From the NCBI GenBank assembly GCA_016800925.1, contig JABCPU010000027.1, positions 124,001 through 188,000 of the forward strand: a stretch of 64,000 bases of DNA, given 5' to 3'. A model generated the notes under the pieces. It saw only the letters and a list, made by a program, of their open reading frames with translations, was not told the origin of the DNA and did not search any database. The first letter of the stretch is position 1; each line of letters begins with the position of its first letter. Below, in pieces: positions 24,649 through 36,309 of the stretch. The DNA is from Suillus spraguei (taxonomy: Eukaryota; Basidiomycota; Agaricomycetes; Boletales; Suillaceae). The position numbers were made by a program, and so were the translations under genes.

Positions 24649-26340
24649 TCACCATTCAACGCAAGATTGTTCGAGATATAGTAGATGCAGGCCACGTACT
24701 ATTTGCCGAATATGTGACAAGCGGGGAAGTCTCTCACCTGAATGATGCCGTGGAGTATTTTCAGTTGGTTCTGGACCAGTGTCTGGTCGCCCATCCTGAC
24801 TGCGGAGAGCATCTCCTATCAACCAACCTTGCAAGATGTATTCAAGAAGACATTGAAGGCGATGTATTTGTAATAATATCCCGAAACGCCCTTGCATCGC
24901 GTCCGAAAGGCCATCTGATCATCCATTATCACTCTCTAACCGGGCGCTTGCCCGGCGCTGTAACGGGCAAGATACTACCACCGATATATGCGAGTGCGCC
25001 AACACCTTATTCATTGCAGTGTATGGAGCGGTTGAACTCCAGGAGCAGGGTCGCGGTTAACAATGGTTGCTGGCCTCTTGATTCAGGACTTCGCCGGATG
25101 ACTGCATCCGTAGGTCTGCCAGCTCACAAATTCTCGGAGCTCAACAAGCACTTATTTGGTGCATAGGAATCCGCGGCTATCACAGATAGAGTTTCTGCTC
25201 ACATGGCAGCAAGAGAGCACAGGACTGGACACTTATGACAGAGTAAGGAAGTCATGGTGGCTGAAATTTTGTAACATTCAAGGTTTCTTGCGATACCTCT
25301 TTCTGCCATCCTATGACGACTTACAAGTGGCAGCGTACCATGGCCTAGTTATCATCCTCACTGCCAGCAAATACTCGTGCAACGCCCTCATTGTTCCAAC
25401 GTCAGGAGAGCCTCGCCACGTTCCATTCCCACCTCTCATTCTGTAGATGTCGAAACGCTAAAGAGCGACTTTTCCTGGGAGATACGGCACACGTCTTTTA
25501 TGAGCTGAAACAAGTCCAGGACGGATCTTATACTAGTAGTACTCCTGCAGAAGACCTGGAACAAGGTCACGCTACCCGTTACCAAAGTACTTCACCATAA
25601 CGAACTAAAGCTTCGCTCCCACATCTGCTTGTGTCTTACTGCAGCACTGTCGTCCATCCTTCTCCATGGAGCTAATAACTCTGGAAGGGAACTATGCCTA
25701 GAGTACATCTATATCTGTTCCTACACCCCGAAACTTTCAGCTCTGTTTAGAGCTCGACAGACAATGAAGATGCATGTGACCCCATCGTTCGCCGAGATTG
25801 GAAAAGCCAATGGGGCCCAGGGCAAGGCACGGTGCTCGCGGCTATCGACAACGAGCTTGAGCTCGTCTGTAAACTTATTCTCCCCCATGTCAAGTTCACC
25901 TATCTTCCTGGCAAAAAAGCTATACATGCAAGTGCACTTGATGCTTTGCGATGTAACACCTGGTGCACCTTGATTGTCATGGCGAGAAGAACCGTGACCA
26001 GCCTTACTATTCGCATTTTGCCATGAGAGGTAAACCTCTCCTGCTGCTTGATATCATGGAGAACGAAGCTCTACAAGCATGTCATACTGCTGTCGGTGAT
26101 GAGGAAAACACCGCAAAAAGCCACTCGCTGTTGGTTTGCGGTCTTCGGGGTTCAAGTGTCATCTGCATGCTGTGGGTAGCCGACGACACTATTGCGTTGA
26201 AGTTTTTTATTAGAAGTTGTTCAAGGATTCGGAGGAAGGTGACACACCAGACTGTACGAAGGCGCCTTTGGCACTCAGCCATGCTACGTACTCTGTGAAA
26301 AGCAAGATGCCGCTCGAGCAGAAGATTGCTTTCGTTCATA
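24649..26340 (+). pseudogene. Decayed TPR/CHAT-domain protein (caspase-like CHAT family)
   Basis: Two TPR-like helices (LNDAVEYFQLVLDQCLVAHP; ALASRPKGH) lead into a broken CHAT domain. In order, in different frames: FLLTWQQESTGLDTYDRV, LPSYDDLQVAAYHGLVIIL, NALIVPTSGEPRHVPFP, ICLCLTAALSSILLHGA (catalytic His position), YICSYTPKLSALFRARQ, DALRCNTW then LDCHGEKNRDQPYYSHFAMR (catalytic Cys in the xCHG motif), LLLLDIMENE, QACHTAVGDEE, and an end DCTKAPLALSHATYSVKS. These phrases are those of the expanded TPR-CHAT family of mushrooms, caspase/separase-fold peptidases linked in other systems to immunity or cell death. Frame breaks occur near 24916, 25168, 25440 and 25972, and a block between DIMENE and ACHTAV is missing, so the copy looks dead. 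Two of the breaks would be mended by one base in a short run, so part of the damage could be sequencing error. Confidence 0.75.
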
Positions 26341-28500
26341 TTGGTATGTATTTCGTCACACTGTAACAGAAGGTCAATGTCAGCCCATAATTGTGGCTAT
26401 ATGATCGACCCTGTAATAATTAATGAATCAATAGCTATCAGAAATATAACGGCGCAAGCTTTGTTGCAGGTTCCAAACTTGCTCAACAATTTTTTTTTCG
26501 TTCATCACGCCTTGAACATTCACTCTGGATGGATCCTCTTATGTGGGGTCTAGCCAACTGGCAGCAGAACAGATTAGAAATCAAGTTGGAGTGCGAATTC
26601 AAAACCTGCCGACAAATATATTGACATTCACTTATGGACAGTTCTTCGGGGGTCCATCTTAACTTGCGAAGCATCCTGGCCAAAGTGAATCATCATCACA
26701 ACAGAATCGAAAGTCTGTTTCTCATGAACTGGGCAGACTTTAAACCGTTGATTATAAGTTTTTTCTTCTATTGGAACACACCTTGACTGATGGATGGGTA
26801 GGTTTATGTGACTGGTCCTACCTAAGTGGTTAACACAAACAGACGACTCAAAATCTGTCTTTCTTCCACTGTATGGTGTGTCCGAAACTTGCCAATTGAC
26901 AGTTTTTTTCGATTGGGACACGCCTTGAAGATTCGCTCATGAATGGTTTCCTCAGGTTTTGATTACAAGTGCGTCATGACCAAAGTGCTCTAAATCTGTC
27001 TCTTGGGCTGTCCCATTGAATGCATGTTCGAAACCTGCAGAAACAAGCTTTTTTCTACCGGAACACATGCCATGTCATGGATCTGGCAATGACTACTCAA
27101 CTACCCCAGACTTCCTCCCTCGTCATACATTGTGTCCGCAAAGCGTATAGCCTTGAACGCCAACGCCTCACCCGTAAAACTAGAAAAGTCATCCTCACTT
27201 ATTCTACAGCATATATAACCTCCAACACTAGTTTTGACTATGTGACACAGGTAAACTGGTCAAATTCGGACTTAGCTTCTACCCCAGAGTGAAACTTACC
27301 CTCGTGCCCACCAGCCAGCACTGCGGCGTGCCACCATCTCACATGCGCACCTCGAACCGGAAGTCCAGTTTCTGGTGGAAATTCAGAAGAACACGTATCA
27401 AAAAAGGTCACAATCTTGTCTGCATCAATTACCTGCATAACATATACCCTTGCACTAAAGAATAAGACAGACACTGGACATAAATTTGTTGCAGGTTTAA
27501 GACCTGCCCAACAATCTTTTTCCTTTTATCACGCCTTAGGTATCTACTCTGGATGTTCTGGATGTATCCTTTAAAGTCTGTCTTTATAGCCAACTAGCAC
27601 CAGAACAGATCAGAAATATTGGGTGGTGTGAGTTCAAAACTTGCCGACAAATGTCTTGACGTTCTCTCATGGACAGTTCTTCGGAGATCTACAAAGCTTC
27701 CTTAGCCAAAGTGATTACTATGACATAATCGAAAACCAATTTGTCTTGTACCGTACATGTTCGAAACTTGTCGGTGTCAAGTTTTTTTTCTCTCGCAATA
27801 TACACACTTACCTCGATTCATGGATGGTTTCGTCGCAAGTTCATATAACTGGAGCTCACTGGTTAATACAACAAACTCGAAATTTGTCTTTCTTGGACTG
27901 CGTAGGTTCGAAACTTGCAACAAGTTTTGTCTATCGGAACACGCCTTGATGATTCGCTCATGGATGGCTTCCTTGCGTTGTATCTCAAGTCTGTCCTGAC
28001 CAAAGTCTTACCACCACAGAATTTAAATCTGTCTCTTAGACTGCCCCATCGAATGCGGGTTCAAAACCTGCTCAGCTGATGATAAGATTTTTGTCTATTG
28101 CAACATGCCTTGAAGATTCCCTCATAGATGGTTTACCCACAACAGGATCAAAATCTGTCAAACCGGCCACACTCCACCTCTGGTGATAAAGTGGCCTTTC
28201 AGAATGGAGGTTGCGGCGGAAGCCTGGAGGTTTATACCTTGGCGGTGCTGGTTTTTTCGTTCTACCAGAAACACTTTGATGTTCACTCGTGGGTCGACTG
28301 TTCATCTTAAGTGATCTTAGTGGTTATCATAACGAAATCAAAATATCTTTCTGTGCAACCTGCCCAGTGACAGATCTTTTTCTATGGGAACACAACTTGA
28401 CGGCCCCGTGATCAAACTGGTCTTAGTCGAGTGGTTACCACATCACAGTCGAAATTTGGTCCTCTCGCCGAAACCTCCTGACAACATTTTGCAAGTGTAT
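26340..28500 (+). repeat. Degenerate tandem array of tRNA-Ser-like units (array C)
   Basis: About a dozen diverged units follow each other. Each has an A-box-like stretch (best: GTCGAGTGGTTA near 28433), an anticodon-type hairpin (for example ACAAA-CTCGAAA-TTTGT near 27876 and ACAGA-ATTTAAA-TCTGT-like near 28014), a 12-20 base variable part, a T-arm (GGTTCGAAACTTGC, GTTCGAAACCTGC), then a T-run and a tail containing GGAACACNCCTTGA and ATGGATGGTTTC. The loop CTCGAAA would carry anticodon CGA (Ser). No acceptor stem is intact, so these are tRNA-derived repeats, not working tRNA genes. The stretch 27064-27480 is a non-repeat insert splitting the array. The units match arrays A and B on the same strand but are more diverged. 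Confidence 0.7.
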
Positions 28501-29266
28501 ACTACGGAGGTGTAACATGGTCAGATCCGCCGCCCGCATAACCGTTACACCAAAAGGTGAAATACTGAAAGCTTAGCTTTCAGCATCAGCGGCGGTATAT
28601 GTACTGATTATGGGAACTCAGGTAAGCCAGCGTGCTTACAGGAGGTCCATTTTAACTTAGGGTTTGGTACATTGAAGCTAGTAATATTGACTAGTTGCAC
28701 TCTAGGGTTCTTAGCTGGGGGGTGTTGGCTGGAGTATTCTTCCCCTCCTGAAATACCAAACACCGTCTGCAAACGCCTCCTTTCAGAATGAAGGATTTGA
28801 AGCAGTTGGAATTTGCCCATGAGTGCGAGCGAGGTTATTTTAATGACAAGAAAGGGGCCAGTTCGGTCCGAAGGGTGAGAGAGGTCGACTGTCAAGGCCA
28901 GAGCCTGAGGAGAGCCAGCATCGGAGCAAAGATGTAGGGGAACGGTCTCGATGGTTTAGCTCTATTGTAAACCAGGAAGAACAACCTGGATGCGCGACCT
29001 CGCGCCAAAGGCGGCAAACCTGAGCCGCGAAGAGCAGGGCAGCAAAATTAAGAAAATTCTAGGACTTGGCTAGTAGGAACACCATCATCGAACGTTTAAC
29101 AGTCCGCGAGCTCGTTCATATCTATTCTTCAGGTATAAGCCAGTCAACGTAAGGTAAGGTGTGCACAATGAAGAAAGCTGGCAAGTTTGCAACGGATAAA
29201 ATCTTCTAGTACTATTATCGCTCCTCCTATTGGGCACTTCGTCCCAATTTTCACTCCACATCTGGT
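28501..29266. other. Gene-free stretch
   Basis: Contains a short perfect hairpin, GAAAGCTTAGCTTTC, at about 28567-28581. No gene or known repeat is recognisable. Confidence 0.4.
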
Positions 29267-29656
29267 TCAGCACTCATCAGGATGATCAATATTTAACGCC
29301 GGGCACCCCTCATTATCATCTTGATCCAACACGACGGAATTCTGATGTCCGCCAATATGTCAAACGAGAACGTTGAGCTGCAAACATCCAGAAAGCACGT
29401 ACGGAATATTGGCAGTTCACATCATTGCCCAACTTATTGCTGTAGCTGTTGATCTATCAGTTACTTTTCTCGCAGAGAATATGATTGTGACATACCCGCA
29501 CTCCACGTAGCTGTCCCCAACCTCCACGGAGCTATAAGCTAGCTTGTAGGTCATGCCATCGATCCGCGTCCATGTTGCGGCACATGGCGAACATCCCGCA
29601 TTGGCACCAGCGAGGAAGGTGAGCAGTGCAAGGACGGTGAGGTGGGCAGTGAACAT
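29267..29656 (-). CDS. Small secreted six-cysteine protein (92 residues)
   Basis: Exons 29656-29496, 29445-29403, 29341-29267 sum to 279 bases. Residues 1-20 are a clear signal peptide (MFTAHLTVLALLTFLAGANA), cleaved before GCSPC. The mature part of 72 residues is small and acidic, with six Cys (GCSPC, VECGY, NCQY, EGCP, DEC at the very end), consistent with three disulphides. Both introns have good donors (GTATGT, GTACGT) and keep the frame; without splicing the exon-1 frame runs on for only 26 codons. I know of similar short Cys-containing secreted proteins in mushrooms but no assigned function; an effector, defence or cell-wall role is only inference. A TATA box lies 30 bases upstream. Confidence 0.72.
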
Positions 29657-29685
29657 GATGGAGGCTTGTTACAGTAAATGTGGGT

Positions 29686-29693
29686 AATTTATA
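29686..29693 (-). promoter_or_regulatory. TATA box of the six-cysteine secreted protein gene
   Basis: Reads TATAAATT on the minus strand, ending 30 bases before the ATG at 29656. The distance is short, so the 5' UTR would be very small. Confidence 0.5.
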
Positions 29694-29699
29694 GGCTGA

Positions 29700-30762
29700 A
29701 ATTACTCCGCCGCGATTTGCGAAACATTCGCTTCACCTTGGCTTCTAGTGCAACGTAAACACAGGGATGACATAGTGATGTAACATATAACTCGCCTCAG
29801 GCGTTATTCGCTCAGATGTTCGGCTTCCAACTTTAAGAATCTCAGTGGTATGTCGATATAGTTGTCATCGCGTTGGAGGATGGCCACTGCCAGATAGTGT
29901 CAAAGTCTAGGCCAACATTAATAGACAAGTTGAACGTTGGGGACGGCGTCGCAAATGAAAAAAATCTCAATCAAATAAAATAACTTCAAATAAGGGAATC
30001 ATTAAACAAACATGTACAAATGTTAATTAATAATAAATTATAAGCCCGGCGTCCTTCGAATGCGTTTCATGGCTCAAGCATACTATCATTCCGGGTAATC
30101 TGCAACATGCATGTAATATGCAAAAAGTTCAAAACACCTCAACGCACTGCTCGACTCACTTCAAAAAAATTCAGGCATATGTAGACTACTTATATATGAT
30201 GTACTGTCCAAGTAGAATAAAAATTTCTTGCATGTTGCAGCTGTGAGAGACAAAATAGTGGTAATTTGTAACCATGCAGGAATATAAATCATACAGACCC
30301 CATAGATCCTGCAGGTATATTCACGAAGTTATACCTGGAGCACAACAATCATCTCATCAGAATTACAGAACACAACTTCGATAAAGCTCATCCTCTTGTT
30401 TTAAGATGCTATAGAGGGAGAATTGACGACATGTATGAAAACATGACAGTAGATAGGCAATTCCTCTACTGCTAGTGCTGCCGCTGAAACGAAGAAACTA
30501 CCGCTGGCCTAAGTATAAGTGCAACGATAATCCTACTGAAGGTGGAGTGATATGTTTGACCCAAGAGGACTGCACAGAAGCAATTCCCTCTAAGTTAGTG
30601 TGAAGGAATCAAGAAAGTACTAATGAGGAAACAAAGATTCTGACTTCCAAGGTTAGTGGCGGCAATGGTATATTGGCGGTACTAGCGCAACGTCAGTGGT
30701 ACTCGCGCAGTACAAATAGCTATAGCGGTTAGCTAGTGAGAGCAAGAACAAAAGTGACTTCT
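29700..30762. other. A/T-rich gene-free stretch
   Basis: About 1 kb of A/T-rich sequence with no open frame of note, no recognisable repeat and no splice-supported exon. It separates the secreted protein gene from the transposon cluster. Confidence 0.5.
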
Positions 30763-32028
30763 TGTCATATACCATACATTCAGGTCCGATCCATGGACAT
30801 CTGGACACCCAATCCATACATCCTAGTTCACCCATCCAATCCAGCTCACATATCCATCCATCCATCCACTCCAATCCATATCCATATCCAACTCAGTCCT
30901 CCACCCATCCATATCCAATCTGTCCATAATCTGTTCATATCCAATCTGTGTCCATATCTGATCCATGTCCATATCCGATCCATGCTCATATCCGAAAATA
31001 TTCCCACGCACCTGCGTGTTACTCCTTTTAGGTTAAATACCTGTGTCTGGCTTTCGGTTATCTCTGCACCTCTGGCTTTCAGTTATCTCGACTTCCGTCT
31101 TGATAAGATATTTTGTACAAGTCTTATTTCCGAGTTCATAGCCTTGTGTTCCGCAATGCCTAAGACATAGCCTCGGACTATCCTTACTTGCCTTCCGGCA
31201 TGCTACCTACAGTATATAAACTTGTAGTACAACTCCTGCAGACCTCAGTCTGATCATTGCTTTCCTATTTCTGTATATTCCTTGATTACTCTGTATCCTG
31301 TTATCATGTCTATATAACTCCATTTCCGTTCTTGCACTTGGGCTCCGGCCCTTGTAAGCTTCCAACTCAGGCCTATGGGATCACTCCCTAGGCCGGAGCT
31401 TTGATCCCATGTTCTATATCCTTTTCAGACTTCGTCCATTTCCTGTCTCTCATCTATTTCACCTCCGACTCTACCTTTGGTAGTCTTATCCTGTCTGTTT
31501 CTATTCCGGACCTTGTCCGGAGTAGTCTATACTATTTCTATACCATATCTGGACCTACTCCCCTCTAGTAGTTAACACTTCCCCTAAGATCCATAGAGCT
31601 ATGCTCATCCAATCATCCAATCATCCGCTCTTCCGCTCTTCTGCTCTTCTGCTCTTCTGCTCTTCTGCTCTTCTGCTCCTCCGAGCTCCAGACCTTCGGA
31701 CCTCTGGTCCTCCAGATCTATCCTATCCTATCCTCTGACACCTATGGATCATCTGTCCCTCCGGAGCTTTGCTCCTATCCTGCCCTGGACTTTGTCCAGG
31801 AGTCCATCCTTCATCCATTCTACTTGGAACTTGTTCCAGTAGTCTTACCATTACTCCCTACCATCTGGAAATAGTTCTGGCGTGTTCCGGCGCTCATCCG
31901 GAAGTCCTTCAGAGCTCTATTGAGCTATCCTGTCCTACAGAGTTTATCTGGACTCCGTCCGGACTTCACTATAACTCCCCCTTGGACTTCATCCAAAATT
32001 AAGGGCACATACTCGGGTAAGGGGCACA
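30763..32028 (+). mobile_element. LTR-like arm, left copy (about 1.27 kb)
   Basis: Starts TGTCATATACC and ends GTAAGGGGCACA, so it has the TG..CA ends of an LTR. It matches, in inverted orientation, 34156-35387; by eye about nine bases in ten agree in the middle. Inside are a minisatellite based on ATCCATATCC (30840-30990), a promoter-like block with TATATAA at 31213, a repeat of CTTCTGCT (about 31635-31680), and many short hairpins of the form GGAC..GTCC and CCGG. No internal coding region of an LTR retrotransposon was found beside it. No clear 5-bp target duplication flanks it. Confidence 0.6.
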
Positions 32029-32790
32029 GCGTACGAGCTGAGGCCAAGCCCCTTTGACTTTCCATCCCTCCAGTACAACCACATGTAAGACCAGGACTTC
32101 TTAGTAGCCCCAGTTTTGCATGGTTGTAACACTTCTGCGAAACGAATATAGTACCACTACCCGTGGCACGGCAGTGGTAGTGGTAGTTCCGTACGAGTGA
32201 GGTAGTTCAAGAAAGAGGTAGTGACCTAGCGAGATCACTGGCCGCGGTCCACTTATGAGTAGCGTGGTCGATAGTAGTGTGGTACTTCGAGCAGTCAAGT
32301 AACTGGCAGTTAAATCAATGAGCAAAGTTTGAACGGAAGGAAGTTCAAAAACAAATAGATTCCAACTAGCAAGCATTCAGATACTAAGTCTAAGAGACAG
32401 GATGTAACAGGAAGTCACCATAACAGTATGTATGATGAGTCTTTTTAACATATTTGAGCACATATGAGATTATTAGGCAAGTCTGGTAGCGAGAAAGAAA
32501 ATAAATAGGGTATTAGTTAAGAGGTGCACAGTGTGCAGCGGCCCCTTGAGACATAAGGTAAATCCTGCTGTAGATTTAGTAATGGCGGAAGCGAAGTAAC
32601 TATGCACCAATGGATTCTAGACAGAATTGGACAGGCCATGAGGGCATCAGCGCGAGGATCTGGTAAGGGTCCATGAAAGGAGTACAATTCTGCTTTAGTG
32701 GAGCGAAAAGGCTATATACTTGCTATAAGGGAATTATTTGGTTGCCACCACAGATGGTAATGAGACACTTGTCAAAAATGGGGGTTTGAT
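32029..32790. other. Non-coding stretch between LTR-like arm and hAT remnant
   Basis: Holds a low-complexity patch of GTAGTG/CACTAC words at about 32140-32290. No coding feature is supported. Confidence 0.4.
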
Positions 32791-32799
32791 GCTCAGTGT

Positions 32800-34155
32800 G
32801 ACTTTGCTCACTACACTGCAGTCTGGTTTGGTCCGGTTCTACTAGACTCGCTGAACCTTAGACTGGACCTTTGTGAACAGTTCAAAATGGTCAGGTTTGG
32901 TCTTTTTTTGGTTCAAACACGAACTGAACCCAAAACTTTTTACAGCTAGCAACAAAAAAACATAGACGGTACTAGATGGCAGTCATAGTAGCTACTTGTC
33001 CAATGAAGCTGCATGACCCTCAGCCTATGCTGCAGAAAGGTGCCCATTCCTATATGCTCCCTTCAGCAATTGTAATGCAGTGAACATGAAAGTCATGAGT
33101 GCATTGCGCCGGATAGTCGATGTGATTCCTCTGCTTGAGAATGCTTGTTTGGAGGGAACAGACCTGCCTTGAATGGGTAGGTAGTCTCACGCGATGTGTG
33201 TGAGTGTAGGGTATTGCAGTGAATGAAGCTATCAAGTAGATTTAGTGGCAAAAAAACAAGTCAAAGAGATAACTTACCCCCCACCAGGCCACAATATCAT
33301 CAGTCTCCTCTAGTGGCAAAGACAAGTACATGTTGAGCTCCTGCCAAGGATTGTGGGTAAGATGTTCTGATGTTTGATGTGTCCTAATAGCCTCACGCAT
33401 CCAATCATCACCATAGTGCTTGTGTACAGCTCTCGTTGGTGGAGCAGATTGCTCTTTAGTAGGTGTTTGACTCAGCAGTGTATAATAGTCATCAAACTAC
33501 AAAAATAGAATGAAAGGGGGAAAACAACATAGACAAGTACTCACCACAGCCTCCAGACAAGCCCTGCCATCTGCAACATCCCACTGACTTCAACATACGC
33601 GAGCTTATAGTTTGGATCAAGAACTTGAATTATATTAGATAAGAATGAGTCGTAAACATTGATAGTACTCACCAAGGCAAATCAAATACATGGCTGATTG
33701 ACTTGTTTTCTTGAAGTATTTGTCGATGTTCTTGAGTCCTGCCTTAATCGCATCAGTGATTGGAAGATATTGCAGGTCATCTGCCATGGATCTCCATTGA
33801 TCAGCAAGGCACTCTAGCATAGAAATTGTTTTCCATGCAGTCAGATGTTTTGCTGACAAGAACAATTGCTGAGCCATGGCTGGTTCCTTGAGGACTCAGT
33901 GAATAAGCCTGAGGTGTCTCCAATCACTTTGATCAAGCTTGAAGTTGTTGTAAGTCTTGTTGTGAAGAGTTGGCACCTCGTTGCTTTCCTCAGCAAGGTT
34001 GGTGAAATGGTTTATGGCCTATTTAATTAAAATCAGGCCACTTTCAAACATTGAAAAAAAAAAAAAAAAACTCACTTGATGCAAGAGCAACATGTGGTCC
34101 AGGCATTTATATAGTGACGCCCAGCGAGTCCGGATCCATTGCAACAACTCAAGTT
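32800..34155 (-). mobile_element. hAT transposase remnant 2, C-terminal half
   Basis: Read on the minus strand from 34155: WIRTRWASLYKCLDHML, HFTNLAEESNEVPTLHNKTY, MLECLADQWRSMADDL, AIKAGLKNIDKYFKKTSQSA, then MYLICL and, near 33300-33040, the dimerisation-domain start SLQYPTLTH followed by broken sequence. These are phrases of Ac-like hAT transposases and align with remnant 1 at 36540-38391. The element's 3' end is probably near 32815, where CAGTCTGGTTTGG resembles the end of remnant 1. At 34155 the gene is cut by the right LTR-like arm; several stops and shifts show that it is dead. Confidence 0.7.
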
Positions 34156-35387
34156 TGTGCCCCTTACCCGAGTATGTGCCCTTAATTTTGGATGAACTCT
34201 TAGGACAGGATAGCTCGATAGAGCTCCGAAGGACTTCCGGATAAGTGTGGGAACACACCGGAACTATTTCTGGATGGTATGGAGTAATGGTAAGACTACT
34301 GGAACAAGTTCCAAGTAGAATGGATGAAGGATGGACTCGTGAACAAAGTCCAGGGCAGGATAGGAGCAGAGCTCCAGAGGGAAAGATGATCCATAGATGT
34401 CAGAGGATAGGATAGGATAGATCCGGAGGACCAGAGGTCCGAAGGTCCGAAGCTCAGAGGAGTGGAAGAGCGAAAGAGTGGAGGGGTGGATGATCAAACG
34501 AGTGTAGCTCTATGGATCTTAGGGGAGGTATTGAACTACTATAGAGGAGTAGGTTCGGATATTATAGAAGGAGAGTATAGACTACTCTGGACAAGGTCTG
34601 GAATAGAAACAGATGGATAAGACTACCAACAGTAGAGTCAGAGGTGAAACAGATGATAGACAGGAAATGGACAAAGTCCAAAAATGTTATAGGATATAGA
34701 GTCAAAGCTCCAGCCTAGGGAATGATCCCATAGGCCTGAGTCGGAAGCTTACAAGGGCCAGAGCCCAAGTGCAAGGACGGAAATGGAGTTATATAGACAT
34801 GGTAACAAGATACAGAGTAGACAGATGAATATACAGAAGTAGGAAAGCAATGATCAGACTGAAGTCTGCAAGAGTTGTACTACAAGGTTATATACTGTAG
34901 GTAGCATGCCGGAAGGTAAGTAAGCATAGTCTGAAGGCTATGTCTGAAGCATGTGGAACACATTAGTAAGTACAATGGAACATAAGGCTATGAACTCGGA
35001 GATAAAACTTGTACAAAATAACTTATCAAGACGGAGGCAGAGATAACTGAGAGCAGGGACACAGATATATACTAAACAGGGTAATGCGCAGGTGCGTGGG
35101 AATAGTTTGGATATGAACTCAGATTGAATATAGACACAGATTGGATATGGACATGGATTGGATATGGACTGGGTCGGATATGGATTGGATTGGATGGGTG
35201 GATGAGACCAGACAGATGGATTGGGTTGGATGTGGATATGGATCGGATATGGATGGATATGGATTGGAGTGGATGGGTGGATCGGATATGTGAACTGGAT
35301 TGGATGGGTGGATTAGGATGTATGGATTGGGTGTCTGGATGTCCATGGATCGGATCTGATCTGGACCTGAATGTATGGTATATGACA
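34156..35387 (-). mobile_element. LTR-like arm, right copy (about 1.23 kb, inverted), inside a hAT gene
   Basis: Reverse complement of the left arm: begins TGTCATATACC at 35387 and ends GGGGCACA at 34156. It carries the same minisatellite, TATA block and short hairpins. It sits between two parts of a hAT transposase gene, with about 200 codons of the transposase lost at the junction, so insertion was followed by deletion or the arm moved with flanking DNA. Confidence 0.6.
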
Positions 35388-35960
35388 TCCATCCAACCTA
35401 CAACACACTGATTAGATTCAGCGCAGCAAAGTAGTAGACTAAACTTTACCTTACCTCGTAGTTCATATGTGTCAATGGTATCAATAATCAATCAAGCAGT
35501 ATTCTGTCCACTATGATTGCCCTCAATGTGTGCAAAACTGAGTTGCTCATGGCATAACTCCCATTGCTGAGGTTTGTCATCCAGGCTCCAGATATAATGA
35601 CCTGTGACGCTGAAGAAAGGGTCGCCTATGATTGAAGTCCATGAGTCAAAAGTCATGGAGACTTGACTGTCCACCTTTGTGAGACATTTGCAAATAACAT
35701 TTACTACAGCTACTGCACCGGCTTTGATGGTCTCTGTCACCTTGGTGTGGTGAGGGATAGGGAACTGCATGGGTATGGGTACCACTGGGGTATGGGTACG
35801 GGTCTAAGGTAGTGATACCTGTACCCCTACCCATACCCACACCACGGGTTTGACCAGTATGTGACCCATGTGTCACATTCTTCCGTTTGTCACTACTTAC
35901 TATCAATTGCCCATGTCTGCGCAAGTTGATGATCTTGGAGAACAGTGCTGGTGACACTGT
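35388..35960 (-). mobile_element. hAT transposase remnant 2, N-terminal part
   Basis: The minus strand codes INLRRHGQLIV, then FPIPHHTKVTETIKAG, VSMTFDSWTSIIGDPFFSV and EGNHSGQN, the start of the RNase H-like catalytic core of hAT transposases (the D in TFDSWTS is the first catalytic Asp). Then IIDTIDTYELRGKV and a GW at the junction. A roughly 90-base hairpin insert (35765-35855) breaks the frame between the first and second phrases. Confidence 0.65.
35768..35853. repeat. Short hairpin insert, GGGTATGGGTAC family
   Basis: The left half has GGGTATGGGTACC twice; the right half has GTACCCCTACCCATACCC, its reverse complement with small changes. It lies inside the hAT remnant and looks like a minimal terminal-inverted-repeat element. 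Confidence 0.5.
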
Positions 35961-36039
35961 ACTAATACAGGTATGTTTTTGTTTATATCTTTGTACTGCT
36001 TGTTTTTAATTTCTTACACTTGGCTTCAAGTTCATTTGT

Positions 36040-36300
36040 CTGGGCTTGTGACATGTCTGTACTCGTTTGAACTTGCCTTCATTCGTTTTCACTCATCTGG
36101 TCTTGTCTACATTCGTCTGGGCTTGTCTGCACTTGTTTGGACTCACCTTCATTTATCTGGACTTGCCTGGACTCATCTACATTCATCTGGGCTTGTCTGC
36201 ACTCATTTGGACTTGCCTTCATTTATCTGGACTTGCCTGGACTTGCCTTCATTTATCTGGACTTGCCTGGACTCGTTTTCACTTGCCTGGACTTGTCTGT
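36040..36300 (+). repeat. Minisatellite of CTGGACTTGCC / TTCATTTATCTGG words
   Basis: Repeats of about 15 and 30 bases (for example TTCATTTATCTGGACTTGCC, four times between 36145 and 36270) sit just outside the 3' end of hAT remnant 1. The array produces long open frames on the plus strand that are not genes. Confidence 0.7.
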
Positions 36301-36309
36301 AGTGCTGCT

